Positions 59,001 through 63,089 of a DNA stretch of 64,000 nt are shown here, in pieces. Position numbers and translations under genes: made by a program. Position 1 is the stretch's first letter. Each line of letters opens with the position of its first letter. The notes beneath the pieces were generated by a model. The model was given only the letters and a program-made list of their open reading frames with translations. It made no database searches and was not told the DNA's origin. This stretch comes from Arcuatula senhousia (lineage: Eukaryota > Mollusca > Bivalvia > Mytilida > Mytilidae), in NCBI GenBank assembly GCA_963971305.1, contig OZ020303.1, positions 85,537,058-85,601,057 on the forward strand, read 5' to 3'.

Positions 59001-60607
59001 CCAGTTAGAATATAACCCATCTATCTCCATCTTATCTTTTTCCCAGTTCTCCCACACACAGTATATATTTCTTACCAGTTAGAATATAATCCATCTATCT
59101 CCATCTTATCTTTTTCCCAGTTCTCCCACGTACAGTATATGTATTTCTTACCAGTTAGAATATAATCCATTTATCTCCATCTTATCTTTTTCCCAGTTCT
59201 CCCACACACAGTATATATATTTCTTACCAGTTAGAATATAATCCATCTATCTCCATCTTATCTTTTTCCCAGTTCTCCCACGTACAGTATATACATCTCT
59301 TACCAGTTAGAATATAATCCATCTATCTCCATCTTATCTTTTTCCCAGTTCTCCCACGTACAGTATATACATCTCTTACCAGTTAGAATATAATCCATCT
59401 ATCTCCATCTTATCTTTTTCCCAGTTCTCCCACGTACAGTATATACATCTCTTACCAGTTAGAATATAATCCATCTATCTCCATCTTATCTTTTTCCCAG
59501 TTCTCCCATTCACAGTATATATATTTCTTACCAGTTAGAATATAATCCATCTATCTCCATCTTATCTTTTTCCCAGTTCTCCCACGTACAGTATATGTAT
59601 TTCTTACCAGTTAGAATATAATCCATTTATCTCCATCTTATCTTTTTCCCAGTTCTCCCACACACAGTATATATATTTCTTACCAGTTAGAATATAATCC
59701 ATCTATCTCCATCTTGTTTTTCCCAGTTCTCCCACGTACAGTATATGTATTTCTTACCAGTTAGAATATAAACCATCTATCTCCATCTTATCTTTTTCCC
59801 AGTTCTCCCACGTACAGTATATATATATTTCTTACCAGTTAGAATATAATCCATCTATCTCCATCTTATCTTTTTCCCAGTTCTCCCATTCACAGTATAT
59901 ATATTTCTTACCAGTTAGAATATAATCCATCTATCTCCATCTTATCTTTTCCCCAGTTCTCCCATTCACAGTATATGTATTTCTTACCAGTTAGAATATA
60001 ATCCATCTATCTCCATCTTGTCTTTTTCCCAGTTCTCCCACACACAGTATATATATTTCTTACCAGTTAGAATATAATCCATCTATCTCCATCTTATCTT
60101 TTCCCCAGTTCTCCCACACACAGTATATATATTTCTTACCAGTTAGAATATAATCCATCTATCTCCATCTTGTCTTTTTCCCAGTTCTCCCACACACAGT
60201 ATATATATTTCTTACCAGTTAGAATATAATCCATCTATCTCCATCTTATCTTTTTACCCAGTTCTCCCACACGTATATATATTTCTTACCAGTTAGAATA
60301 TAATCCATCTATCTCCATCTTATCTTTTTCCCAGTTCTCCCACACACAGTATATATATTTCTTACCAGTTAGAATATAATCCATCTATCTCCATCTTATC
60401 TTTTTCCCAGTTCTCCCATTCATAGTATATATATTTCTTACCAGTTAGAATATAATCCATCTATCTCCATCTTATCTTTTTCCCAATTCTCCCAAGTACA
60501 GTATTTACATTTCTTTCCACCACAGAACAGAGAACATGCTTTCTCATGTGAAATCATTGATCTGGCATGCTCAGAAAATTTACTGTATTTTCCTTTAGGC
60601 TTCGCAC
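19758..60607 (-). CDS. PTPDC1-type dual-specificity protein phosphatase (12 exons, N-terminus outside window)
   Basis: Twelve minus-strand exons (A 60442-60607, B 56259-56339, C 50572-50687, D 48651-48672, E 47531-47637, F 46681-46768, G 44277-44366, H 42396-42495, I 25813-26229, J 23609-23710, K 21010-21090, L 19758-20084) join with consistent phases and GT-AG borders into 564 residues plus stop. The catalytic domain has the WPD-type segment NFGWDDYGVASL and the phosphatase loop HCHAGLGRTG with its nucleophilic Cys and Arg. The remaining exons follow vertebrate PTPDC1 in order (VTDNILAMARPS, QKPGEHADCG, IQTRGQ, RQKHMLHGYEAR, LDHLK). The family has been linked to centrosome and cilium control. 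Introns total about 39 kb, mostly tandem arrays. The first exon(s) lie beyond 60607 and were not found. Confidence 0.92.
20228..20420. repeat. Remnant of a tandem-repeat (pearl-like) element in intron K-L
   Basis: GTTGCTGAGAAAACTGTTAC resembles the monomer of the 23.9 kb element. It is followed by a GCCCGCCCGC/GCCTGTCCGCCCG low-complexity patch like the microsatellite part of those elements. Only one unit and no clear ends are visible. Confidence 0.4.
20505..20900. mobile_element. MITE with TAAGGATGTT-GAGGGT termini in intron K-L
   Basis: The left end TAAGGATGTTCGAGGGT is mirrored at the right end by ACCCTCCAACATCCTTA. The element is about 396 bp and has no coding capacity. The interior TTCAAAATTTGGCGGGAAAA is shared with the 16.7 kb fragment. 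Confidence 0.65.
21010..21090 (-). CDS. PTPDC1-type gene exon K
   Basis: An 81-nt exon lies between CTGTTTTAG and AAAGA|GTAAGT and encodes EPVLKAQDLSVIIKTREVDS then VLPKLER. It opens and closes in phase 0 and corresponds to the KEPVITKEDVD segment of vertebrate PTPDC1. Confidence 0.88.
21480..22630 (+). mobile_element. Helitron-like/pearl-type element, about 182-bp monomers, intact ends
   Basis: The left end TATGTCTCGCCTGCCGGCAC is followed by five to six tandem units of ~178-182 bp (CAGATGCCTAGCTATTATAC at 21762, 21940, 22122, 22304 and 22486), a GCCGCC-type patch, AAGTAATACCTATG and a 3' hairpin (TGTCTCGCCT pairing with AGGCGAGACA). A near-identical relative starts at 63.1 kb, suggesting recent spread. 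It abuts the exon J-derived array. Confidence 0.75.
22660..23608. repeat. Tandem array derived from the 3' end and donor site of exon J
   Basis: Read on the minus strand, units contain GTGTTAGCTGAAGTTATG, then GTTGGCTGGACCATTTAAAG followed by GTTTGTTAG. These are the last codons of exon J (VLAEVM..LDHLK) and its 5' splice site. Short units of about 43 bp and longer ~87-bp units reaching back to the KELATEQ codons alternate irregularly for about 950 bp. Unit sequences vary at few positions (ATGG/ATGA in the K-L-H codons, A/C in CATA). The array directly follows the functional donor at 23608. Confidence 0.85.
23609..23710 (-). CDS. PTPDC1-type gene exon J
   Basis: A 102-nt exon lies between GCCTTGCAG and TTAAAG|GTTTGT and encodes ETLNKSDSAWKELATEQ, then DANVLAEVMFSWLDHLK. 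It is phase 0 at both ends and matches the RDGAWERI to WVEQLK segment of vertebrate PTPDC1. It is taken as the functional copy because only here is the upstream GCCTTGCAG acceptor present and the frame open. Confidence 0.88.
23884..24672 (+). mobile_element. Pearl/CvA-type Helitron-like element: 4 x 168 bp plus (GGAC)n
   Basis: The unit GGTAAACAGGAAGTAGTTGA recurs at 23950, 24118, 24286 and 24454, an exact 168-bp period. It is followed by a GGACGGACGGAC tetranucleotide run at about 24590-24622 and a 3' end ATACCCCCCTCTTCTTCG, AAGCGGGGGTAT. The 5' side carries GATACCCCCGCT, inverted relative to AGCGGGGGTAT. This is a textbook match to the layout of pearl/CvA elements known from oysters, which carry an (ACGG)n microsatellite. 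Confidence 0.8.
24850..25075 (+). repeat. Dispersed repeat related to the interior of the 0.99-2.58 kb element
   Basis: ACGTGACGTCACTTCC, GTCAGAGTATTTCG, TCAGGTTTTGTGAGATTTTC and AACCTGGCGGAAAA follow in the same order as in the 1.67-1.85 kb segment (there ATGACGTCATTTCC ... AACCTGGCAGAAAA). I see no terminal inverted repeats here. Confidence 0.55.
25076..25812. other. Remainder of intron I-J
   Basis: No repeat or exon is recognised. Open frames are short. The right edge is the 5' splice site of exon I. Confidence 0.4.
25813..26229 (-). CDS. PTPDC1-type gene exon I (functional copy next to the 75-bp array)
   Basis: A 417-nt exon (139 codons) lies between TCTTCTTTCAG and ATTTACCAG|GTTTGT. 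It begins TIYVVCERLLELSGKGQSLS, aligned with the PK-IIHLVCKLL segment of vertebrate PTPDC1. It then runs through a low-complexity linker (SNNLILERRISNSPDNGLPR, CMEDLPNERLLK) and ends EEVGRRADIYQ. It is phase 0 at both ends. Its first 57 nt plus acceptor are the template of the large upstream array. It also contains a cryptic internal donor, CTATCAG|GTAAAG. Confidence 0.88.
26230..39297 (-). repeat. 13-kb 75-bp minisatellite built from the acceptor and start of exon I (about 174 units)
   Basis: On the minus strand each unit is an acceptor (TATCTTCTTTCAG or ..TTTTAG), then about 60 nt of exon I (residues IIYVVCERLLELSG-RGQSLS), then directly the next acceptor. The period is 75 bp, with frequent 72-bp units lacking GAA in the pyrimidine tract. 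Both periods keep the frame, so long open stretches of a 25-residue repeat appear. They break wherever CAG is TAG before the splice point. Nearly all units keep the AG. Local groups share variants (CGATAAAAG at 33.0-34.3 kb, TTATCT at 35.4-35.7 kb), showing amplification in blocks. It fills most of the 16-kb intron H-I. Confidence 0.95.
39438..39482 (-). ncRNA. Hammerhead ribozyme motif (family B, copy 1)
   Basis: Minus strand order: stem I AGTGCCT, core CTGATGA, stem II GTCT-TGTAT-AGAC, core GAAA, stem III region ACATGCAT, cleavage-site C, stem I' AGGCGT. Stem II is perfect, stem I pairs over five bases, and both core boxes are intact. Stem III has lost pairing in the middle compared with the expected ACGC/GCGT, so the copy may be weak. 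Confidence 0.65.
39783..39822 (-). ncRNA. Truncated hammerhead motif (family B, copy 2)
   Basis: The core reads TTGATGA instead of CTGATGA. Stem II is GTCT-TGAAT-AGAT, GAAA is intact and AGGCGT follows the cleavage-site C. The 5' strand of stem I is missing because the repeat ends there. Likely inactive. Confidence 0.5.
39826..40210 (+). repeat. Fragment of the TGTCTCGCC Helitron-like family (3' end and body)
   Basis: AAGTAATACCTATGTCTCGC, then a degenerate GCAGGCAAGACA, reproduce the 3' end of the 21.5 kb element. The following GTGGCCAGTAAAGAATGTCC and GGTCAAGGTCACATG pieces resemble a second element's start and body. Strongly eroded. Confidence 0.45.
40328..40373 (+). ncRNA. Hammerhead-like motif (family C, copy 1)
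   Basis: Stem I ATGCT pairs with AGCAT. The core box reads CCGATGA (C in place of the normal U at its second base). Stem II is GAGG-TTACT-CCTT, then GAAA, stem III ATATG/CATAT (palindromic), cleavage-site A. All three helices form, but the core change would be expected to lower or abolish cleavage. Confidence 0.45.
40710..40753 (+). ncRNA. Hammerhead-like motif (family C, copy 2)
   Basis: Same layout as the upstream copy, with a better stem I (TGCTG pairing with CAGCA directly at the core). The core box is again CCGATGA, followed by stem II GAGG/CCTT, GAAA and stem III ATATG/CATAT. Retention of all three stems in both copies, and compensating differences in stem I, argue for a real ribozyme fold in the family. 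Confidence 0.5.
40803..41203 (+). repeat. Eroded copy of the 182-bp-monomer Helitron-like element
   Basis: About two monomers are recognisable (CAAGTGATTCATTTTCCACA, AAAGTCTTACAAAGAAGTTT, GATGCTGAAGGGTAAAAATG). It ends in GAGTAATACCTACGTCTGGC and a broken terminal hairpin (ATAAACAAGACAAAAATG). Compare the intact element at 21.48-22.63 kb. Confidence 0.5.
41204..41469. other. Unassigned part of intron H-I
   Basis: No repeat or exon is recognised between the eroded element and the next tandem-repeat element. Confidence 0.35.
41470..42366 (+). mobile_element. Helitron-like element with 154-163-bp monomers and TTATCCCC hairpin
   Basis: Five units with GTGCCCTTAGGCTACCTATG-type sequence start at about 41521, 41684, 41838, 41992 and 42146. 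The 3' end, ATTATCCCC, then ATGCTTTTGCTAGCGCT, then GGGATAATAA, can form a terminal hairpin. It ends only about 30 bp before the 5' splice site of exon H. The monomer is unrelated to the other families, but the layout is the same. Confidence 0.65.
42396..42495 (-). CDS. PTPDC1-type gene exon H
   Basis: A 100-nt exon lies between GTTTTGCAG and CCAAAG|GTAGGT and encodes GSDSHEFTLQQFLNRQ then KHMLHGYEARRLKYVPK. This is the block conserved with vertebrate PTPDC1 (RQRHLLHGYEARLLKHVPK). It ends in phase 0, so exon I (or an array copy of its start) can join directly. Confidence 0.9.
42496..43730. other. Intron G-H, first part, with an eroded family C repeat
   Basis: A degenerate family C copy lies at about 42995-43255 (CACATGGTCGATATCCTCGG, TACTCCTTGAAATAATG); its ribozyme core is lost. 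Nothing else was recognised. Confidence 0.4.
43731..43892 (+). repeat. 21-bp tandem repeat, about 8 copies, in intron G-H
   Basis: The unit TTCTAATATCTATTACAGTTG repeats with one shortened copy. On the plus strand each unit has an acceptor-like CTATTACAG, but the host gene is on the minus strand. The 21-bp period yields a short open frame (VLISITV repeats) that I do not regard as coding. Confidence 0.8.
43893..44276. other. Remainder of intron G-H
   Basis: AT-rich with a GGGGGGGG run near 43932. No exon or repeat was identified before the exon G donor. Confidence 0.35.
44277..44366 (-). CDS. PTPDC1-type gene exon G
   Basis: A 90-nt exon lies between TCTAATTATAG and GCAATACA|GTATGT and encodes (R)HGAIQTRGQMQVIREFEQ then YLKPFRIIFAI. 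It corresponds to the SIQTRGQL..REF segment just after the phosphatase loop in PTPDC1. The acceptor pyrimidine tract is weak, but phase and homology agree. Confidence 0.87.
44560..44815. other. Unidentified less AT-rich segment with a 73-codon open frame
   Basis: The + strand frame 44571-44792 begins with a non-ATG codon and reads for example GQEMPTGRALGQAPVK. It lies in the intron of a minus-strand gene and resembles nothing I recognise. It may be a fragment of an inserted element. Confidence 0.25.
44925..45160 (-). repeat. Degenerate copies of the exon F-derived repeat
   Basis: TGACAAATGTATTGCATCAT and CCTGACAAAGGTATTG units recur about five to six times, with truncations. They match the 58-bp array at 46.33-46.68 kb, which shows that the array once extended further and was split by the insertion at 45.19-46.33 kb. 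Confidence 0.65.
45190..46330 (-). mobile_element. Family A repeat split by a foldback element (nested insertion)
   Basis: Left of the foldback lies GCAGGCAGGAACCACTTACT, TCAGAACACCTGAGTTCACT (inverse of the family A 3' part). To the right lies TTTTGACACTCAAATGCCCC, GGTGCCTCTTTGC (inverse of its 5' part). The two halves make one minus-strand family A copy, itself sitting inside the exon F-derived array. Confidence 0.6.
45264..46184. mobile_element. Foldback element with about 118-bp inverted arms
   Basis: The sequence from CACAGGCGTTTGGGTCCAGG through CTATATACTATTTCCACAAG to TTCTAAAAATAGA is repeated in inverted order at about 46060-46184 with only a couple of differences. An inner inverted pair (ACCACGGACGGAAGT and ACTTCCGTCCGTGGT) extends the potential stem. 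The high arm identity suggests a recent insertion. No transposase is present. Confidence 0.8.
46331..46680 (-). repeat. 58-bp tandem array derived from the 3' end and donor of exon F
   Basis: Units recur at exactly 58-bp spacing (46339, 46397, 46455, 46513, 46571, 46629), in register with the functional exon copy at 46687. On the minus strand each holds GATGATGCAATAC, TTTGTCAGG, then AAAAGGTCTGTATCA, i.e. the codons DDAI.FVR.K plus the 5' splice site and 20 nt of intron. The period is not a multiple of three, so use of an array donor would shift frame. Confidence 0.9.
46681..46768 (-). CDS. PTPDC1-type gene exon F (phosphatase loop, second half)
   Basis: An 88-nt exon lies between CCCTTTTTCAG and CAAAAG|GTCTGT. 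It completes the P-loop Gly and gives RTGVIIAAYLVFTNRISADD then AIHFVRSK. The loop Arg is the first full codon. The donor GTCTGT is non-consensus, which is notable because an array carrying the same donor follows immediately. Confidence 0.88.
46915..47262 (+). mobile_element. 3' part of a bivalve Helitron-like element in intron E-F
   Basis: TTAGGGGTCATCTAACAACTT resembles the monomer of the 62.3 kb element. CCTTCAGTAGTTTCAGAGGA is a motif common to these monomers. The 3' end, AGCTCACATGAC, ATTTTG, GGTCAGGTGAG, forms a terminal hairpin. The 5' end is missing. Confidence 0.5.
47433..47530 (-). repeat. Two-copy, 93-bp in-frame duplication of the end of exon E with its donor
   Basis: Minus-strand CACAAGGACAAGTAGCCATC, then CATTGCCATGGTGGTCTAGG then TGAGTTTAAC, repeats the end of exon E (VTQGKVAIHCHAGLG) and its 5' splice site 93 bp downstream. 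The intervening sequence has no stop. Use of the downstream donor would insert 31 residues and a second HCHGGLG loop in front of RTG. It looks like the first step of the process that produced the larger arrays. Confidence 0.8.
47531..47637 (-). CDS. PTPDC1-type gene exon E (catalytic cysteine)
   Basis: A 107-nt exon lies between CTTTTACAG and GGTCTTG|GTGAGT and encodes (W)DDYGVASLSTILDMVKV, then IQFAVTQGKVAIHCHAGLG. It holds the general-acid region and the nucleophilic Cys of HCHAGLG; the Arg follows in exon F. The phase fits exons D and F. Confidence 0.92.
47686..47815. repeat. 32-bp tandem repeat, four copies, in intron D-E
   Basis: CTAATGTAAGGCATTAAATT/ACCATCATTTTT repeats at 47686, 47718, 47750 and 47782. 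It is not visibly derived from an exon, although it begins only about 50 bp upstream of the exon E acceptor. Confidence 0.8.
47816..48212. other. Middle of intron D-E
   Basis: AT-rich. Nothing recognised. Confidence 0.35.
48213..48605. mobile_element. MITE with about 80-bp inverted repeats near exon D
   Basis: TTTAAAGTGCAGTTCTATGT, AAGAATCAGGC and AATCATGATTTAAAAGACAC on the left are mirrored at the right as TTTTTTAAATCATGATTCAC, GCCTGATCCTTACATAGAAT, AGCACTTTAA. The length is near 390 bp with no coding capacity. It ends about 45 bp from micro-exon D. Confidence 0.7.
48651..48672 (-). CDS. PTPDC1-type gene micro-exon D (22 nt)
   Basis: A 22-nt segment lies between TTGTTTTCAG and GGATG|GTAAGT. 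It encodes the inside of VYFYNFGW, joining DNG of exon C to DDYG of exon E in exact phase. The peptide is conserved with vertebrate PTPDC1 (IYFYNFGWKDYG), which makes this very small exon credible. Confidence 0.88.
48673..48908. other. Intron C-D, first part
   Basis: No feature recognised. AT-rich intronic sequence. Confidence 0.35.
48909..49220 (-). repeat. Single family B repeat with hammerhead motif
   Basis: GAAATAAAAATGACAACAAA, GTTCCAGACAATAAATTTTG, GCCAAACACTGTATGAATAT and TTAGACAATTTTGAAATTTA follow the same order as in the 39.4 kb dimer. It is one copy only, with intact ribozyme core boxes. Confidence 0.7.
48963..49006 (-). ncRNA. Hammerhead ribozyme motif (family B, best conserved core)
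   Basis: Minus strand: stem I GCGCCT (6 bp with AGGCGT), core CTGATGA, stem II GTCT-TGAAT-AGAC (perfect), core GAAA, stem III AGGC/GTGT (partly paired), cleavage-site C after GT, stem I' AGGCGT. Two of three stems and all core bases are canonical. Stem III is the doubtful element. Confidence 0.7.
49221..50571. other. Remainder of intron C-D
   Basis: A poorly conserved intron repeat, ATGGTAAAGTACCTTCAACC (about 50258) and ATGGTAAACTAGCTTCAACT (about 50430), each followed within 50-70 bp by a C-rich CACCCCCC or GCCCCCC patch, suggests two or three eroded monomers of a tandem-repeat element. No exon was found. Confidence 0.35.
50572..50687 (-). CDS. PTPDC1-type gene exon C
   Basis: A 116-nt exon lies between CACTATTTCAG and TGGAG|GTATGT and encodes QGITSVINIQKPGEHADCGF, then GLDKSGFSYDPQQLMDNG. 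It corresponds to the conserved IINLQRPGEHASCG block of PTPDC1. A decayed duplicate of its 5' half lies 0.45 kb upstream. Confidence 0.92.
51105..51186 (-). pseudogene. Decayed duplicate of the start of exon C
   Basis: Minus-strand CTCACTATTTCAAACAAAGT and TCAGTCATTAACATACAGTA, GCATGCTGACTGCC mirror the acceptor and first ~70 nt of exon C. The acceptor AG has become AA and a stop (CAG TAG) interrupts it. It directly abuts the 42-bp array, so a local duplication of this intron/exon edge preceded or accompanied array growth. Confidence 0.7.
51187..56222. repeat. 5-kb 42-bp minisatellite (about 120 units) with higher-order repeats, in intron B-C
   Basis: The plus-strand unit is about TATCAAATGGTCAGACCATG, TCATATCATGACTTTGTGGA, GG. 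The core ATGGTCAGACCAT and the TCATATCATGA part are near-palindromic. Higher-order blocks are clear: a distinctive AAACGGTCAGG unit recurs after 1,344 bp (32 units) and the TCGAGG unit after 1,596 bp (38 units). Because 42 is divisible by three and stops are rare, one minus-strand frame stays open for 1,681 codons (MTWSDHLIPPQSHD repeats), and plus-strand frames are partly open too. I treat this as satellite, not protein. Confidence 0.93.
56259..56339 (-). CDS. PTPDC1-type gene exon B
   Basis: An 81-nt exon lies between TTCCATTTTAG and TTTAAAGA|GTAAGT and encodes (W)VTDNILAMARPSSAAIE, then KFKILQQFK. The VTDNILAMARPS block is almost identical to vertebrate PTPDC1. The phase fits exon A (W split) and exon C. 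Confidence 0.93.
56340..56967. other. Intron A-B between exon B and the 76-bp array
   Basis: AT-rich. A short repeat of AATTAAATTT..CGAAAT-type motifs around 56.47-56.6 kb and a small TACATGTAGATGACAC inverted patch were the only things noticed. Confidence 0.35.
56968..60441 (-). repeat. 3.5-kb 76-bp array built from the 3' end and donor of exon A (about 45 units)
   Basis: Minus-strand units read GGGAGAACTGGGAAAAAGAT, AAGATGGAGATAGATGGATT, ATATTCTAACTG then GTAAGAAATATA. These are the last codons of exon A (WENWEKDKMEIDGLYSNW) plus its consensus-like 5' splice site and ~20 nt of intron. Almost every unit keeps GTAAGA. Length varies from about 72 to 80 bp in the TA/CA stretch that joins units. 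The array starts exactly at the functional donor and runs away from the exon. Confidence 0.95.
60442..60607 (-). CDS. PTPDC1-type gene exon A (first exon visible)
   Basis: A 166-nt exon lies between GTATTTGTAG and TAACTG|GTAAGA and encodes AKPKGKYSKFSEHARSMISH, then EKACSLFCGGKKCKYCTWEN, then WEKDKMEIDGLYSNW. It matches the KYSQMAERL..CSMACGGRACKY..GVYSSW part of PTPDC1. It opens two bases into a codon, so at least one coding exon lies upstream. The array units reproduce only its 3' part, which identifies this as the functional copy. Confidence 0.9.
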
Positions 60608-60647
60608 CTACAAATACATGTACATGTAGTATTCTATATTCTATAGA

Positions 60648-61570
60648 AGTTATTACTGCATTAAACTTTCTTTTAGATAATATTTACATCCGGTTCGGTA
60701 AACAAATATATCGCCAAGTCATTGGAATTCCAATGGGAACCAATTGTGCTCCACTCATAGCTGATCTGTTTTTATATTGTTACGAATCACAGTTTATGGC
60801 CAAGCTACAAAAAGACCCAAACAAAAACCACCTTATTGAAACTTTTAACAATACATATAGGTACTTAGATGACATACTTGCTCTAAACAACCCCACATTC
60901 TCAAATTTTATAAATGATATATATCATAAAGAATTAACCCTAAATAAAGCAAACTCAACCGACAGTAGATGTCCATTTCTAGATTTGGACTTAAGCATTA
61001 TCAATGGTAGATTACACACTAAAGTATATGATAAACGGGATGACTTTTCATTCCCAATAGTTAATTTTCCGTTTCTTGAAGGAGACGTACCATTAGCTCC
61101 AGCTTACGGGGTATACATTTCACAATTAGTCAGGTATGCTCGCATTTGCAGTGATGTGTCTGATTTTAATGATAAACCGTTTTATTACAGAAAAATTGCT
61201 AAAACAAGGTTACCGTTACCACAAATTAGTCAAATCTTTTACAAAATTTGCACATAAATATGGACATCTCATCGAAAAATTTGATTGTACACGTAGATTT
61301 CTGATTGTTAAATGACTGATTCGTTTTGTCATTTTCTCTGGACTATGAGATCGGTAGTTTTGTTATTAAAGGAATATCTCATCCTGACTTTTACAGCAAT
61401 GTTACAGTTTATAAAGCACAAAAATTCAAAAACAACCTTATGGAAATTAAAAACTGGCTTAAAAACCTTTTGAAAAAAGGATACGAATTCAATGTTTTAG
61501 TAAAATCTTTGCATTTGGTATGTTTTGGCAGAAATATTGATAGCTTGATAGTAACTTTAAAACGTTAAAT
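60648..61570 (+). pseudogene. 5'-truncated reverse transcriptase remnant, 40 bp from exon A
   Basis: The + strand begins in EVITALNFLLDNIY, then GIPMGTNCAPLIADLFLYCY, the catalytic RYLDDI box (about 60858), CPFLDLDLSI, KVYDKRDDFSFPIVNFPF and APAYGVYISQLVRYAR. A frameshift near 61170 moves the match to another frame (TEKLLKQGYRYHKLVKSF). After a further stop, GISHPDFYSN to KKGYEFNVLVKSL follows at 61370-61520. The motif set equals the other two copies and is the best preserved. It lies in the opposite orientation to the phosphatase gene, in its upstream intron. Confidence 0.85.
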
Positions 61571-62341
61571 TTTCACTTTGTATCCACTGTATTATTTATA
61601 AGAACCACAGCGATCAAGTATGTTGGTTCTGTATGGTGATACAACTCTTAATCATTCATTGTTTTGACGTGGGGTGTCGGATTTAGAACTGATGTATTTG
61701 ATTCTTTTACATCAATCGATAAATGTTCTTAGCTAGTTGTCAGTAACTTCGAGTGTTCTCAAGAGAGTTCCTCCTTGTTTTGTTGTTTTCGTACAGTATT
61801 TTGTCTTAGGTTCTCTCTTGTTGAATTGAACTTTTGTCGATTGAGTTTTACAATGTGTTTTATATGTAGCTTTACGCAAGCTCATCAATAGGGGGAAGGT
61901 TGGATCCAAAAAACTAGTTTAACCCCGCCACATTTTATATGTGCCTGTCCTAAGCCAGGAAACTTTGCCAAAGCCTTTGTTTGTCCTTGTCATTCTATGT
62001 TAACTGTTTTATGTCAAGAATTGAGTCTTTCGTTGATGATTTAGGGATTGGTTTTGATACTTTTGTATTGTATTATAAGTCTTGGGCCAATGCAAGACGG
62101 TAAGCAGTGACCTATGGTCATGTTGAAGACTGCTTGCTGTTTTCCGTTGTGATTTTTTGAATTGCTGTTTGTTTATAATGTTTATGTTTGTTGTGTCGCG
62201 TACACTTATTCCACATCTCAATATCGTATATCATGTTATCACACTTGCACATAAAAACACGTAAAAACATTCAAATATACAAAACAAAACAATAATTAGA
62301 GACAGATTGTGAAATTAAATATCTTTTTTTTTTCATTTAAC
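61571..62341 (+). other. 3' flank of the reverse-transcriptase element
   Basis: The stretch after the last reverse-transcriptase codons (TTGGTTCTGTATGGTGATAC, GACGTGGGGTGTCGGA) is probably the element's 3' untranslated part. No ribozyme core (CTGATGA plus GAAA) was found in it. Nothing else was recognised. Confidence 0.35.
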
Positions 62342-63088
62342 AAGAGGCTCTCAGGAGCCTGAATTGCTCACCTGGTCTTGATGTCAACCCTATGAAGAAC
62401 TTTGTAGAGCTATATAAGCTGTACATTTAAGCAAGCAACAGCTTTTCTCTTTCAGCAATAGTTTTCATTCTGTCATGTCTGTAGGCCAAAATGTTATTTT
62501 GAGGGCCATCTGAACACTTTGACTCTATAGAGACTTTTGTTGAGAGCTTAATGAACAAAACATTTTAGCAAGCAACCTCTTTTCTTAATCTGCTATATTT
62601 TTCATTATATAAGCCAAAAACATGAAAACATGTTAATTTAGGGGCTGTAATCCCTATAAGGGGTCAATTGACAACTTTGACCCTATGACAACTTTTGTAG
62701 AGCTATAAATAAGCTGAACATTTAAGCAAGCAATAACTTTTCCCTATCTGCAATAGTTTTCATTCTATAGGCCAAAAACACTATTTTTCGCCTTTAAGGG
62801 GCTGTAACCCCTAAAAGGGGTCATCTGACAACTTCAACCCTTGAAGACTTTAGTAGAGCTTAATGAGCTAAACATCTAAGCAAGCAACAGCTTTTTCTCC
62901 ATCTGCAATAATTTTCATTCTATGGGCCAAAAACACTATTTTTCTCCTTTAAAGGGGCTGTAACCCCTATAAGGGGACATCTGACAACTTTGACAGTATG
63001 GAGACTTTTGTAGAGCTAAATGAGCTGAACATTTAAGCAAGCAACAGCTTTTCTCTATCTGCAATAGTTTTCATTCTATAAGCCAAAA
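62342..63088 (+). mobile_element. Bivalve Helitron-like element, 5' end and 150-165-bp tandem units
   Basis: It starts with a palindromic AGAGGCTCTCAGGAGCCTGA and GCTCACCTGG, a 5' end I recognise as common in bivalve genomes. Units with GGGGCTGTAACCCCTATAAG, GGTCATCTGACAACTT then GCAAGCAACAGC recur at about 62641, 62808 and 62955. The 3' end is missing: the next element begins directly. Confidence 0.6.
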
Positions 63089-63089
63089 T

